Assembly: GCF_014353015.1 (NCBI RefSeq)
Contig: NZ_CP060704.1
Location: 5,047,001 to 5,111,000, forward strand
Length of the DNA stretch: 64,000 nucleotides
DNA from: Chitinimonas koreensis
GTDB taxonomy: Bacteria; Pseudomonadota; Gammaproteobacteria; Burkholderiales; Chitinimonadaceae
Direction of reading: 5' to 3'
This document shows positions 38,148 to 48,067 of this stretch, one piece after another. A program made the translations under genes and the position numbers. The notes below the pieces were generated by a model that saw only the letters and a program-made list of their open reading frames with translations, searched no databases and was not told the DNA's origin. Position 1 is the first letter of the stretch. Every line of letters starts with the position of its first letter.

Positions 38148-38891
38148 ATGTACCCGACTGCCAAGCGCAAGCTCGACCTGCGCCGACAGAGCATCTACCT
38201 GCTGCCCAACAGCTTCACCCTGGCGGCGCTGTTCAGCGGCTTCTACGCCATCGTGCAGGCCATGAACCACCGCTTCGAATATTCGGCGGTGGCCATCTTC
38301 GTGGCCATGGTGCTCGACGGCATGGACGGCCGCGTGGCGCGCATGACGCATACCCAGAGCGCCTTCGGCGCCGAATTCGACTCGCTGTCGGACATGGTCT
38401 CCTTCGGCGTCGCGCCGGCCCTGGTCGCCTACGAATGGATGCTGCTCGGCTTCGGCAAGCTCGGCTGGATCGTCGCTTTCATCTATTGCGCCGCCGCCGC
38501 GCTGCGGCTGGCGCGCTTCAACACCCAGCTCGAGGTGGCCGACAAGCGCTTCTTCCAGGGCATGCCCTCGCCGACCGCGGCCGCGCTGGTGGCCGGCTTC
38601 GTCTGGGTCTCGCTCGAGATGGAATGGAGCGGGCCGGCGCTGCGCTGGTCGGCGCTGGCGATCACCGCCTTCGCCGGCCTGACCATGGTCAGCAATATCC
38701 GCTACTACAGCTTCAAGGAGCTGAACGTACGCAAGACGGTGCCGTTCTTCGTCCTGCTGCCCATCCTGTTCGTGCTGGTGGCCATCGCCGCCAGCCCGCC
38801 GGTGGCGCTGTTCGCCCTGTTCGTGCTGTATGGCCTGTCCGGCTACGCGCACGCGGCATGGTCCTATTTCCGGCCGGCGCAGAAGGCTTGA
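38148..38891 (+). CDS. pssA: PssA, CDP-diacylglycerol-serine O-phosphatidyltransferase
   Basis: 247 aa, about eight membrane helices. The CDP-alcohol phosphotransferase motif is complete: VLDGMDGRVARMTHTQSAFG then AEFDSLSDMVSFG (DGxxAR...GxxxDxxxD). NTQLEVADKRFFQGMPSPTA follows as in the integral-membrane PssA family. Makes phosphatidylserine, the substrate of the divergently encoded Psd. Its stop region overlaps the -35 of the leuA promoter. Confidence 0.95.
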   Translation: MYPTAKRKLDLRRQSIYLLPNSFTLAALFSGFYAIVQAMNHRFEYSAVAIFVAMVLDGMDGRVARMTHTQSAFGAEFDSLSDMVSFGVAPALVAYEWMLLGFGKLGWIVAFIYCAAAALRLARFNTQLEVADKRFFQGMPSPTAAALVAGFVWVSLEMEWSGPALRWSALAITAFAGLTMVSNIRYYSFKELNVRKTVPFFVLLPILFVLVAIAASPPVALFALFVLYGLSGYAHAAWSYFRPAQKA

Positions 38892-38916
38892 CGCAGGTCG
38901 GACCGGCTCTTACTCT
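38888..38916 (+). promoter_or_regulatory. leuA leader promoter
   Basis: TTGACG (38888-38893) overlapping the last pssA codons, a 17-base spacer, and TACTCT (38911-38916). The -35 is strong and the -10 weak. The expected transcription start (38921-38925) falls on or beside the ATG at 38923, which would make the leader peptide's message leaderless. Confidence 0.6.
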
Positions 38917-38922
38917 CGATGC

Positions 38923-38988
38923 ATGACTCGTTCCAGCCCCCGCTTCCCGCTACTACGCGCCGAGACCGACCTCGCCGGGCCGCTGTAA
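38923..38988 (+). CDS. candidate LeuL leader peptide upstream of leuA
   Basis: A 21-codon frame, beginning MTRSSPRFPLLRAET and ending AGPL, then TAA. Leu10-Leu11 are encoded by tandem CTA CTA, a leucine codon hardly used in the GC-rich genes around it; two further Leu codons follow, one just before the stop. Tandem rare Leu codons before a terminator and leuA is the hallmark of leu attenuation (as in E. coli leuL). No Shine-Dalgarno is seen, which fits a leaderless start. Confidence 0.55.
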   Translation: MTRSSPRFPLLRAETDLAGPL

Positions 38989-39033
38989 CGTTTCTCGCGC
39001 CGAACGCGCCGAATCCATCGCCACAGCATACAA

Positions 39034-39070
39034 GCAGCCGCCCGGCCCCAGGCCCGGCGGCTGTTTCATT
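39034..39070 (+). terminator. candidate attenuator hairpin before leuA
   Basis: CAGCCGCCCGGCC (39035-39047), loop CCA, GGCCCGGCGGCTG (39051-39063), then TTTCATT. A very stable 13-bp stem with one mismatch, 46 bases after the leader peptide stop and 30 bases before leuA. As a terminator directly upstream of leuA it only makes sense as a conditional one. Confidence 0.6.
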
Positions 39071-39099
39071 ACTCGAAAACATCGTACTGGAGACGCATC

Positions 39100-40635
39100 A
39101 TGAGCGAGCGGCTGTACATCTTCGACACCACCCTGCGCGACGGCGAGCAAAGCCCTGGCGCGTCGATGACCAAGGACGAGAAGATCCGCATCGCACGCCA
39201 GCTCGAGAAGCTGGGCGTCGACATCATCGAGGCCGGCTTCGCCGCGGCGAGCCCGGGCGACGCCGAGGCGATCCATGCGATCGCCGAAGTCGTGAAGGAA
39301 TCCACCATCTGCTCGCTGGCGCGCGCCAACGAGCGCGACATCCGCGCCGCCGGCGCCGCGATCGCCCCGGCGGCCCGCGGCCGCATCCACACCTTCATCG
39401 CCACCAGCCCGATCCACATGGAGAAGAAGCTGCGCATGCATCCCGACCAGGTGGTCGAGGCCGCCGTGGCGGCGGTGAAGCTGGCGCGCGAATACACCGA
39501 CGACGTCGAATTCTCGGCCGAGGATGCGCTGCGCTCCGAGCCCGCGTTCCTCTGCCGCATCTTCGACGCGGTGATCCAGGCCGGCGCGCGCACCATCAAC
39601 GTGCCCGATACCGTCGGCTATGCCGTGCCCTACCTGACCACCGAATTCTTCCGCCAGCTGATCGCCGGCACGCCGGGTTCGGACAAGGTGATCTGGTCCG
39701 CCCACTGTCACAACGACCTCGGCATGGCGGTCGCCAACTCGCTGGCGGCCGTGCTCGGCGGCGCGCGCCAGGTCGAGTGCACCATCAACGGCCTGGGCGA
39801 GCGGGCCGGCAATGCGGCGCTCGAGGAGATCGTGATGTCGGTGCGGACCCGCCGCGACGTGTTCGACCTAGAGACCCGCATCGACACCACCCAGATCGTG
39901 CCGAGCTCCAAGCTCGTCTCCGGCATCACCGGCTACCCGGTGCAGCCGAACAAGGCCGTGGTCGGCGCCAACGCCTTCGCCCACGAATCGGGCATCCACC
40001 AGGACGGCGTGCTCAAGCACCGCGAGACCTACGAGATCATGTCGGCCGAATCGGTCGGCTGGACCCAGAACAAGCTCACGCTGGGCAAGCTGTCGGGGCG
40101 CAATGCCTTCCGCTCGCGCTTGCACGAGCTCGGCATCTCGCCCGAGAGCGAGGAAGCGCTGAACAACGCCTTCGCGCGCTTCAAGGAGCTGGCCGACAAG
40201 AAGCGGGAAATCTTCGACGAAGACCTGGTCGCCCTGTTCGCCGGTACCGACAACGATCCGGCCATCGACCGCTTCCGCCTGGTGTCGCTCAAGGTGGTAT
40301 CGGAAACCGGCGAGCAACCTGCCGCCCACCTGGTGATCAAGGATTTCGACAGCGAGAAGCCGATCGACGCGCTCGGCTCCGGCCCGGTCGACGCGACCTT
40401 CAAGGCCATCGAGGCGGTCGCGGCCAGCGGCGCCGACCTGCTGCTGTACTCGGTCAATGCCGTCACCAGCGGTACCGACAGCCAGGGCGAGGTGACCGTG
40501 CGGCTGTCGCGCGACGGACATATCGTCAACGGCCAGGGCGCCGACACCGACATCATCGTCGCCTCGGCCAAGGCCTACCTGTCGGCCTTGAACAAGCTGT
40601 GCAGCGGGACGGAGCGGGTCAATCCGCAGCTGTAA
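39100..40635 (+). CDS. leuA: LeuA, 2-isopropylmalate synthase
   Basis: 511 aa. Condenses acetyl-CoA with 2-ketoisovalerate, the first step of leucine synthesis. Signatures: IFDTTLRDGEQSPGASMTKD at the N-terminus, NVPDTVGYAVPYLTTEFFRQ, metal-binding WSAHCHNDLGMAVANSLAAV, and GANAFAHESGIHQDGVLKHR. The C-terminal LeuA dimer domain (about residues 390-511) binds leucine for feedback inhibition. GGAGA ribosome site 6 bases before the ATG. Confidence 0.97.
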   Translation: MSERLYIFDTTLRDGEQSPGASMTKDEKIRIARQLEKLGVDIIEAGFAAASPGDAEAIHAIAEVVKESTICSLARANERDIRAAGAAIAPAARGRIHTFIATSPIHMEKKLRMHPDQVVEAAVAAVKLAREYTDDVEFSAEDALRSEPAFLCRIFDAVIQAGARTINVPDTVGYAVPYLTTEFFRQLIAGTPGSDKVIWSAHCHNDLGMAVANSLAAVLGGARQVECTINGLGERAGNAALEEIVMSVRTRRDVFDLETRIDTTQIVPSSKLVSGITGYPVQPNKAVVGANAFAHESGIHQDGVLKHRETYEIMSAESVGWTQNKLTLGKLSGRNAFRSRLHELGISPESEEALNNAFARFKELADKKREIFDEDLVALFAGTDNDPAIDRFRLVSLKVVSETGEQPAAHLVIKDFDSEKPIDALGSGPVDATFKAIEAVAASGADLLLYSVNAVTSGTDSQGEVTVRLSRDGHIVNGQGADTDIIVASAKAYLSALNKLCSGTERVNPQL

Positions 40636-40668
40636 GGCGGCCTTGGTCCAGTATCCGGCCCAAAAAAC

Positions 40669-40693
40669 ATGCCCCGCATTGCGGGGCATTCTT
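40669..40693. terminator. terminator between leuA and pilE
   Basis: ATGCCCCGC, loop ATT, GCGGGGCAT, then TCTTATT; preceded by AAAAAA, so it can serve both the leuA and the convergent pilE transcripts. Confidence 0.85.
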
Positions 40694-40763
40694 ATTGTTC
40701 CTCGAGCAGATCCTGCTCCGGATTTGCGATCCGACCGCCGAATGAACGGCGGCGTCCGGGCGC

Positions 40764-41210
40764 TTACCAGCTCGTTTCGTTGTCTTCCATCGTGCCGTCG
40801 TGATCGGCATCCCATTTCCGCCGGCCTGCGGAATCGAGCGTCAGGAAGTCGTTATTGTCGCCGTAGCGCTTCTGCTGGTTCTTGGGCTTGGCGATCAGGC
40901 GATAGGCCTCGTCGCTGCAGGACGCCGTCGAGCCATCCACGTCGAAATCGATCGAGTAGTATTTGCTGCTGCCATCGACCGGCGCTTCCTTGATCAGGCC
41001 GACCGTGTCCGCATCGCAGGAATACTTGTTGTTGGCGGTGTAGTAGCGCTCCATGATCTGGGCGTTCTGCAGCAGCACCGCCTGCACGTCGTTCTTCCGC
41101 ACCTTGTAGGTGTAGTTCGAATAGACCGGCAGCGCGATCGCGAACAGGATGCCCATGATGGCCACTACTATCATCAGCTCCAGCAAAGTGAACCCCGCCG
41201 ACTTCTTCAT
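40764..41210 (-). CDS. pilE: PilE, type IV minor pilin with a C-terminal EF-hand-like loop
   Basis: 148 aa. Prepilin leader MKKSAG, cleaved before FTLLELMIVVAIMGILFAIA, with Glu at +5. The globular part has Cys pairs (SCDADTV; STASCSDEAYRL). The last residues read DADHDGTMEDNE (40776-40811), which fits the 12-residue EF-hand calcium loop, with acidic residues at positions 1, 3, 5 and 12 and Gly at 6. In the PilVWXY1E group PilE is the minor pilin that couples the tip complex to the pilus. Last gene of the fimT-pilVWXY1E operon. GGAAGG ribosome site. Confidence 0.92.
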   Translation of the reverse strand: MKKSAGFTLLELMIVVAIMGILFAIALPVYSNYTYKVRKNDVQAVLLQNAQIMERYYTANNKYSCDADTVGLIKEAPVDGSSKYYSIDFDVDGSTASCSDEAYRLIAKPKNQQKRYGDNNDFLTLDSAGRRKWDADHDGTMEDNETSW

Positions 41211-41309
41211 ACCTTCCCGCCTTCCCGTCCGGATCTACCCGGCTCGCAGCCCGTCATCGGCGGCCTGGCCGGCATAGCCGGCCGTCCACCGCCATGTACA
41301 TACCCGGAA

Positions 41310-44300
41310 TCACTGGATGATTTCGCGCCAGTTGATTTGAGTCACCGTCCGATTCTTGCACAGCTTGCGGCAGTCGGTCGCATCGGTGCAGTTCTCCGAA
41401 CAGCCGCCCTGCCCTTCTTGACGCCGTAGTTCTTGCCCGCATCGTTGGTATCGCCGACCCCGGTCACCACGATGTCGCTGGCGATCGAACGCGAGCCGTT
41501 GGGCAGGCTGCGGCTGACGGTATAGCCGGCGTTCTTGATCGACGTCCCCTTGATCGTCGCCTGCACCGCACTGCTCTGGCTACCGCCGTCGGCGTAGTTG
41601 AGCGCGATGACGGTATTGATCGCCTGCGCGCTGCAGACTTCGGTGCCGTTGACCGAGCTCGCCGACGACGACGACAGGTTCATCACGTCGAAGATCAGCA
41701 GGTTCTGGGCGTTGACGTAGCGCGGCTCGCCGACCAGGCGGGTACCGTTGCCGGTGTTGTTCTGCTGGTCGACCAGGTTCATGTACCAGCCGCTCTGTGT
41801 GGCCCAGTCGATCGCGCAGTCGCTGCTGCCGCACTTGCTATCGATGTAGACGAAGCCGCCCGCATCGTCGACGCTGACCTTGCCGGTCCCGTACGCCGCA
41901 TCGAGCGTGGCCTGCGTGTAGTACTTGTAGCTGCGCTGCAGCAGCTTCGACTTCACTACCGGCTTGTCCTGGTCCCAGATGCCGTAGAAGCTGTTGATCG
42001 CGTCTTCCTTGGGACAGGTATTGCTGACGTCGCAATCGCCGAGGAACTTGCCGGTACCGAACATCACCATCACGCCGGTCAGCGTCTCCGGCACGCCGTC
42101 CTTGAGCGTGACGGTCCCTTGGGTCGGATGCTTGAGCACCACCGGTGCGGCGATGATGGGCTGGCCGCCGGTGCGGACATTGCTGGAGTTGTAGGTCGCG
42201 GTCGTGAACAGCGGCTGCTTGACCCCGTTCAGCTTGGCCACGCCCCATTCGCTCGGATTGCTGCTGCGCAGATCGAATTTCCACACGTTGCCGTACAGGT
42301 CGCCGGCATAGATCACGTCGACGGCGCCGTTGCCGGCCGCCCTTCGGCGGCCAGGATGTTGAGGTCGCCATAGGACGGTGCCGACAGGCCGTTCGGATCG
42401 GTCGTGTCGCCGACGCCCACGTCGATCTTCACGTAGCGGTTGGTCCAGCCGGTGGTCGAGGACGGTCCGCTCGCATCGAGCAGGTAGAGCACCGCCTTGC
42501 CGTTCGTGCTGTTGTAGCCATTGCCGGTGATGACGCGGAACTTGCCGTCGTTGGTCTTCAGGATCAATGGGATGCCGACCATGTAGCCCATGTCGGCGTC
42601 GTCGTCGCTGGTGAACTCCCAGCGCACGATCTTCGACGCGTTGGCGACGTTGAACGAGGACGGGTCGGTCACGTCCAGCGCGAACAGCCCCTTGGCACCG
42701 AAACCCGCGGCCGAGACCGCCAGGGTCGACCACTTGAGCGTGCCGCTGCCGGACCAGCCGTTCTCGATCTGCACGTCGTTGACCGAGGCCTGCCGGCTGT
42801 TCACGTAGTACTCGTGGCCGTAGGACTGGCTGGTCAGCTTGCTGAGCTTGCTGTAGACCATGTTCGGCACGTAGCCCAGCATCTCCTTGCCCTTGTCGTC
42901 GGTGTCCTGAGTGGCGTTGAGGCCGTGGAACACGCCGGCGTTGGCACCGAAATACACGACCGGCGTGCGCGTGGAGTAAGCCGTACCGAAGGTGGTGAAG
43001 CCCGACTCGCCGGCCCGGTAGGCCGGGTCCACGCCGCTGATGTAGTAGGGGCTGGAGTCGAGGATGTCGCCGTAGTAGTTGCTCTGCGTCGTCGTGCTGC
43101 CGATCTGCTCGCGAGTGCGGAACAGCGGCGAGCTCAGGCCTTCCTGCGCCTTGGAACCCCGCAGATAGCTGACCCGCTGGGAACCGAGCGAGTCGAGCGT
43201 ACCGCTGCCGTCCTTGTTCAGCAGCGCCTGCTGAGCCGAGGACAGGTTGCCGTACTCGAACGCGACACCGCCACGGGTATCGCTCTTGCTGGTCAGGAGC
43301 ACGCGGTTGGCCGGGGTCAGCAGCTTGTCGGAAGCGGAGCTCGACCACAGCGTGGTCAGCGCGCCGGTATCCTTCTGCTTGATGTAGGCGGTCAGGTTGC
43401 CGGACCAGTTGGTCGCCACGTAGGACGCCTCGTACACGATGGTGCCGGTGTCGCTCGAGCTGCTGACGCCGCCGGCGCCGACCTGGGCCTGCTTCTGGGC
43501 CTTGCCGTCCTGGTCGGCGAAGGCCTTGCTCAGCTGTTCCTTCAGCTTGAGCGGGCTGTTCACCAGGAAGTAGCTGTCCGGCGTGCCGCTGGTGGGCGGC
43601 TGGTTGGGGCCGCCGTACTTGGCCAGGTACCAGAGCGGGTTTTCCAGGTCGGTCAGGATCGAGCTCGAAGAATTGTCCACCGTGAAGGTCTTGCTGCTCG
43701 ACAGCGGCAGCTTGCGCGCCAGGTTCTTCGTACCGCTGGAATTGACGCCGGTGGTGTTCGGATAGGTCGGCGTGCCGCTGGTGGGCGGGCTGTCGAGCCC
43801 GGCGATATCGACGTCGCTATTGCCTGACCAGCTGCGCCGGCGGCTCGAGTAGTTGCACTTCTGGGTGGATTCGTCGGTATTGCGGATGGTCGCCGTCGTC
43901 GCGCTCGATGCCGAGGTCGCCGAATCGAGGTTGGCGGTATCGCAATCGCGCACCACCAGATAAGCCTTGTCCGCCGAGGTATTGGTGCCGTTGATGGCAT
44001 AGCCCATGTGCTGGGTGCCGCCGCCGGCCGCGAAGATCGAATCGACCGCGACGGTGAAGGTATCGTCGGCGTTCACGCTGACGGTGTAGTAGGCGATCGC
44101 GTCCATGTCATCGTCGCCCGAACCGACGTCGGTATCGGAGAAGCTGACGCGGATCTTGTAGATCGGCCGGCCGCCATTCTGGCTCGAATCGGTCGGGAAG
44201 CCGGACACGTTGTAGATCTTGTCGATGAAGAAGCCGACGTACTTGTTGCCGTTGCCGTTGGTGCTCTTGGCGAACGGCGTCACCACGATGCGGCGGCCCT

Positions 44301-46037
44301 TGAGCGTGAACTCGATGGTCGGGTTGGGCGAGGACAGCGCGACCGCGTAGGTACCGATGCGCAGCGCCGTGTTGGTCGAGATCAGGCCGTTGTTGCGGCC
44401 GAACTGGCCGACCATCACCGACTTGTAGGTGCCGCCCAGCCGCGGCTCTTCGGCCAGGTTGGCGATGCTGTTGAAGCTCGACAGGGTCTGCTGCACCGGC
44501 TGCGAACCGTCGGAGACCAGCACGCTCTTCGAACCGCCGAACTCGGTGGTCCACAGCGAAGTGCCGAGGCTGGAGCTGTCGAAGGTCAGGCCGCCGATCG
44601 TGGTCCCCAGGTTGTCGCCGTCCTTCGACGGCGTCACGTCCGAGATCACGGTGATGAAGGGCTTGGCCTTCTTCAGGCTGGCGTCGGAGGTAGCGACGGC
44701 GTAGGGATCGACCCAGGTCGGCTCCGGCAGGCCCGCAGGCCAGCCGGACGCGGCGCCGGACGCGCTGGGCGCGGTCAGGCCGGCGCCCAGCGTGTCGGTC
44801 TTGAAGGTCGAGGTCGGCGAGGCCGCGCCCGAGTAATAGCGCATCGTTTCGTACAGCATCTCGGCCAGCGGGTTGTAGACCCAGCTGGCGCTGCCATAGC
44901 TGTCGTTGGCCCAGCCCTGCAGCCGCAGCTTGCTGATCGTCGCGATGATGCCGTTGGTGCTGTAGTTGAAGGTACCGTCGTCGGTCTTGATCTCGTCGGT
45001 CAAGAGGCCGATGTTCTTGCGCAGCACCCCACCCTTGTCGTTGTTCGAATAGCTGCCGGTCAGAAGGCCGAAGCGCATGCGGTCGCAGGAACCGTACTGC
45101 TGCAACAGGCCGGTCGGCTTATAGCTCTTGGCGCCGGTGGATTTGTTGGTATAGGTGACGCACTCGTCCTCCAGCATGCCGGACTTGCAGACTTCGACCC
45201 GGACCGTATACGAGGTGATCGAACTGCTGACGTCCACCGCGTCGCCGCCGCCATAGGCCGAATTGTCGATCGTGTTGCCGCTGACCGGCACTTCCTTGGC
45301 GGTCCATTCCCAGATCCGCTCCTGCCGATCCTTCAGCAGCTTGAGCATCGGCGCGTTGGAGATGCCGCCGGTGCTGTCGGTCGGCGTCACGTTGACGAAC
45401 AGGTGGCGCTTGCCGCTGGCCGGCACGCTCAGCGGCGTGTACTTGCTGATGTCGTAGCCGTCGACGGCCACGCTGGTGTATTCCTTGCCCCAGGTATTGG
45501 AGTTGCTGGGATGTAGGCGCGCTGCAGCACGGTCGAGGTCGCGCTGTCGGTATAGCGGTTGCCGCCGTACAGCACGCGGCTCAACGCATCCATGCGCGAA
45601 GTCGTCATGTAGTTGAGGAAGTCGCCGCTCCACTTGCCCGAGCAGGTCTTGTCGGTGGTGGTGCTCGACGGCGAGAACATGCCCGAGGCGTAGGTGTAGC
45701 ACTTGTACGAATCGAACAGCCCGTAGTAGTCGATCCGGAAGTTGCCCTTGACCGAGCCCTTGGTCGAGTCGATCACCTTGTAGCCCTTGTAGCCGACGTC
45801 GATCAGCGCGGTGCTGCCGTCGGCCTCCTTCTCCAGCAGCGCCGACGCATCGTTGTAGGCCGCCATCCAGAGCTTGTAGTCGCGCTCCAGCACCAGCATG
45901 TTGAACGAAGGGATCGTGCTGGTCACCGACAGCGGCCGATAGGGATCGCGATCGGTCTGGGTGATCGTCGCGGCCTGGAGCGCGAGCGGCAGCAGCAGGG
46001 CGGGCAGCACCAGCGCCCAGCGAATGGATTTGGACAT
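41310..46037 (-). CDS. pilY1: PilY1, type IV pilus tip adhesin (three frame breaks)
   Basis: About 1,576 aa after repair. Signal peptide MSKSIRWALVLPALLLPLAL-QAATI. Breaks: 45508-45510 (AYIP then SNSNTWGKEY), 42340-42342 (NILAAEG then AAGNGAVDVIYAGDLYG) and about 41408-41416 (GVKKG then GGCSENCTDATDCRK). With one base restored at each, the protein ends VTQINWREIIQ at 41310, a normal PilY1 tail. The N-terminal half resembles the PilY1 von Willebrand-like region; the C-terminal half is the seven-bladed propeller (VVYFGANAGVFHGLNATQDT; LDVTDPSSF...WEFTSDDDADMGYMVG). A calcium-loop candidate NKDGSGTLD lies at 43192-43218. PilY1 caps the pilus, promotes assembly and binds surfaces. Confidence 0.92.
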
Positions 46038-46055
46038 GATGTTTCCTTTACCGCT

Positions 46056-46594
46056 TCAGCTCATGCACGTTTTGACGATCGCCCGCAGGACGACGGCGCT
46101 TTCGGCGCTGCCCCGGTCCCGAACGACGTGACTTCGTAGTAATCGCAACTGGTCTGGCTGTCGGTTCCCGGCGTCAGCTTCTTCAGGATGTAGCGTGGCT
46201 GCTCGCCGACGTTCGGCACCTCGGCCTTGGCCGCGCTGCCGCCCACGTTGCACGCGCCGTTGACCGCGCAGCTCTTGTCCTTGTTCGAGGAAGAGGCCAG
46301 CCAGTACGACGCCGTGGTGAAGCTGGAGGTATTGGCGGCGGTGCCGCACAGGCCGCCCACGCAGTTGCTGGAGCCATCGTCGGCCGGCGGGCTGACCAGC
46401 CGGCCCTGTGCCTGCAGCAGCGCGTATTCGGCGGCCTGGAAGGCCTGGCTATGGTTGCGGCTGTTGCTGGCGGAACGCTCGTAGATCGTCGCGCCGCGGA
46501 TCGAGTAGATGACCACGCTGGTCAGCACCACCAGGAACACCAGGCTGGTAATCAGAACGAAGCCGTCTTCGTTCGCGTCGTATCGCCGTCTCAT
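46056..46594 (-). CDS. pilX: PilX, type IV minor pilin (C-terminal frame break)
   Basis: About 179 aa after repair. MRRRYDANEDGFVLITSLVF: a long leader with Gly-1/Phe+1, then a hydrophobic helix lacking the usual Glu+5, as is normal for PilX/GspK-like pilins. IYERSASNSRNHSQAFQAAE followed by YALLQAQGRL is the PilX_N signature. The frame is lost at CCCC 46111-46114; one more base gives TSFGTGASAESAVVLRAIVK and a stop at 46056, a standard PilX ending. Part of the tip-priming complex with PilV, PilW, PilE and PilY1. Confidence 0.9.
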
Positions 46595-46601
46595 GGCACA
46601 C

Positions 46602-47381
46602 CTATTCGAAATGGTTTCGCAGCTGCATCGTGCTGACGAAGGTGCGGTACATCGCCTTGTCGGTCGCCGTGGCGCTCGTGCCGTCGCACTTCTGGTAGCT
46701 CATCGCCTGGTCGAGCACCGTCGTGCTGTCGGTCTTGAGCACGAGGCACAGGCGCACGGCGTAGACATTGACCCACTTGCCGGCGGAGATGGTCGCGTTG
46801 TAGGCGTCGACGATCTGGTCGGGCGTGGCGGAGGTGTCCTCTCCGAACGACAGGCTGTAATCGACCACGTTGTCGACGATCGACTGCGCGCTGGCGTCGA
46901 CGCCGTAGCGCTTGCACATCAGGCTGCTGCCGCTCTTGTAGAGACTGAAGCTGTAGGTGGTCGATTCGGTCGTCAGGAACGGGTAGTTGGTATCGTTGCC
47001 CTCGTTCTTGTCGCAGCGGATCACGTTCTTGCTGCTGTCGCCCTTGAAGCGGACGTTCAGCAGGCTGACGCCGCTTACCGTATCGGTGCGCAAGGTCTCG
47101 CTGGCGGCGAACGGCGTGCTGGCCGGAAACGCGGTAGCCAGCTTCATGTTGCCCTTCGAGTCGCCGGTGCTGGCCCAGACCCGGAAGCCCGACTGGGTGA
47201 TCATCCGCTTGTAGGTCTCGAGCGCGTAATGGCCGTCGTCGCTGAGCCGGTTCAGCGAAGCCTGCATGGTCCGCGACTTGCCGGTCTGCACGTAGATGGC
47301 CGCCACGCCCATGGCCAGCACCAGGCCCAGGCTCAGGCCGATCATCAGCTCGACGATGGTGAAACCGAGTTGCTTTTTCAT
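46602..47381 (-). CDS. pilW: PilW, type IV minor pilin
   Basis: 259 aa, uninterrupted. Leader MKKQLG, then FTIVELMIGLSLGLVLAMGV with Glu+5, and a PilW-type body (SRTMQASLNRLSDDGHYALE; SVSGVSLLNVRFKGD-like segment; LVLKTDSTTVLDQAMSYQKC; a TFVSTMQLRNHFE ending typical of the family). Lies between pilV (6-base gap) and pilX (7-base gap). Confidence 0.94.
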   Translation of the reverse strand: MKKQLGFTIVELMIGLSLGLVLAMGVAAIYVQTGKSRTMQASLNRLSDDGHYALETYKRMITQSGFRVWASTGDSKGNMKLATAFPASTPFAASETLRTDTVSGVSLLNVRFKGDSSKNVIRCDKNEGNDTNYPFLTTESTTYSFSLYKSGSSLMCKRYGVDASAQSIVDNVVDYSLSFGEDTSATPDQIVDAYNATISAGKWVNVYAVRLCLVLKTDSTTVLDQAMSYQKCDGTSATATDKAMYRTFVSTMQLRNHFE

Positions 47382-47387
47382 GGCGGC

Positions 47388-48053
47388 CTAGATCGTGGTC
47401 GAGTAGAGCAGCAGGGTGGCCGAAGTATCGCTGGCGGTGCTCTCGCCGCGCGCCGGCCGGATGTCCTGCCACCAGACCTTGATGACGTAGGGCGCGGCAC
47501 TGTAGGTGCCGGCGCTCGGCGACAGGCAGCCGGTCTTGGTGGCGAAGTTGCTGTCGCTCGGATCGAGCACCGGGCTGGTGCCGGTGGGCGAATCGTCGGA
47601 TGAAGCGCGGCAGACGATCGCGCCGCCGGTGCTGCCCATCGGCAGGCTGGCGCGCGCCAGCGTCATCCAGGCCGCAAGGTCCGCCTTGGCGATGTCCCCT
47701 CCCGCAGTGGTCGGCGGGGTGTAGCCGCTCACCCAGGCACAGGAAATGGTCTTGGCCGTATCGGTTGCGATCGTGCACTTGAGCTTGCCGTAGTCGGGCG
47801 GCAGCACCACCGTCTTGTTGTTCTCGTCCACCACCGCGCTGGTGCCGTCGCGCAGCACGATCTTGGGCGAACGGTTGGCGCGGATGCGCTCGGCCATGTC
47901 GTTGGCGAGGTCGGCGGCGACCGAACGCCAGTAGGAGCTCTGGTTGCTCCTGAGCGAATAGGTCTGCAGCGACGCGACGCCGAGGATGCCGATCGAAATC
48001 AGCAGGACGGAGAGCATCACCTCGATCATCATGATGCCGGACTGGCGGTACAT
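47388..48053 (-). CDS. pilV: PilV, type IV minor pilin
   Basis: 221 aa from the ATG at 48053 (MYRQSG, then IMMIEVMLSVLLISIGILGV with Glu+5). LQTYSLRSNQSSYWRSVAAD followed by LANDMAERIRANR is the PilV family signature. The residue after Gly-1 is Ile rather than Phe or Met, which prepilin peptidases tolerate. The C-terminus (YVIKVWWQDIRPARGES) is typical. Open frame upstream to 48329 is a shadow of fimT. Confidence 0.93.
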   Translation of the reverse strand: MYRQSGIMMIEVMLSVLLISIGILGVASLQTYSLRSNQSSYWRSVAADLANDMAERIRANRSPKIVLRDGTSAVVDENNKTVVLPPDYGKLKCTIATDTAKTISCAWVSGYTPPTTAGGDIAKADLAAWMTLARASLPMGSTGGAIVCRASSDDSPTGTSPVLDPSDSNFATKTGCLSPSAGTYSAAPYVIKVWWQDIRPARGESTASDTSATLLLYSTTI

Positions 48054-48067
48054 GGCCGTGATCCCCT

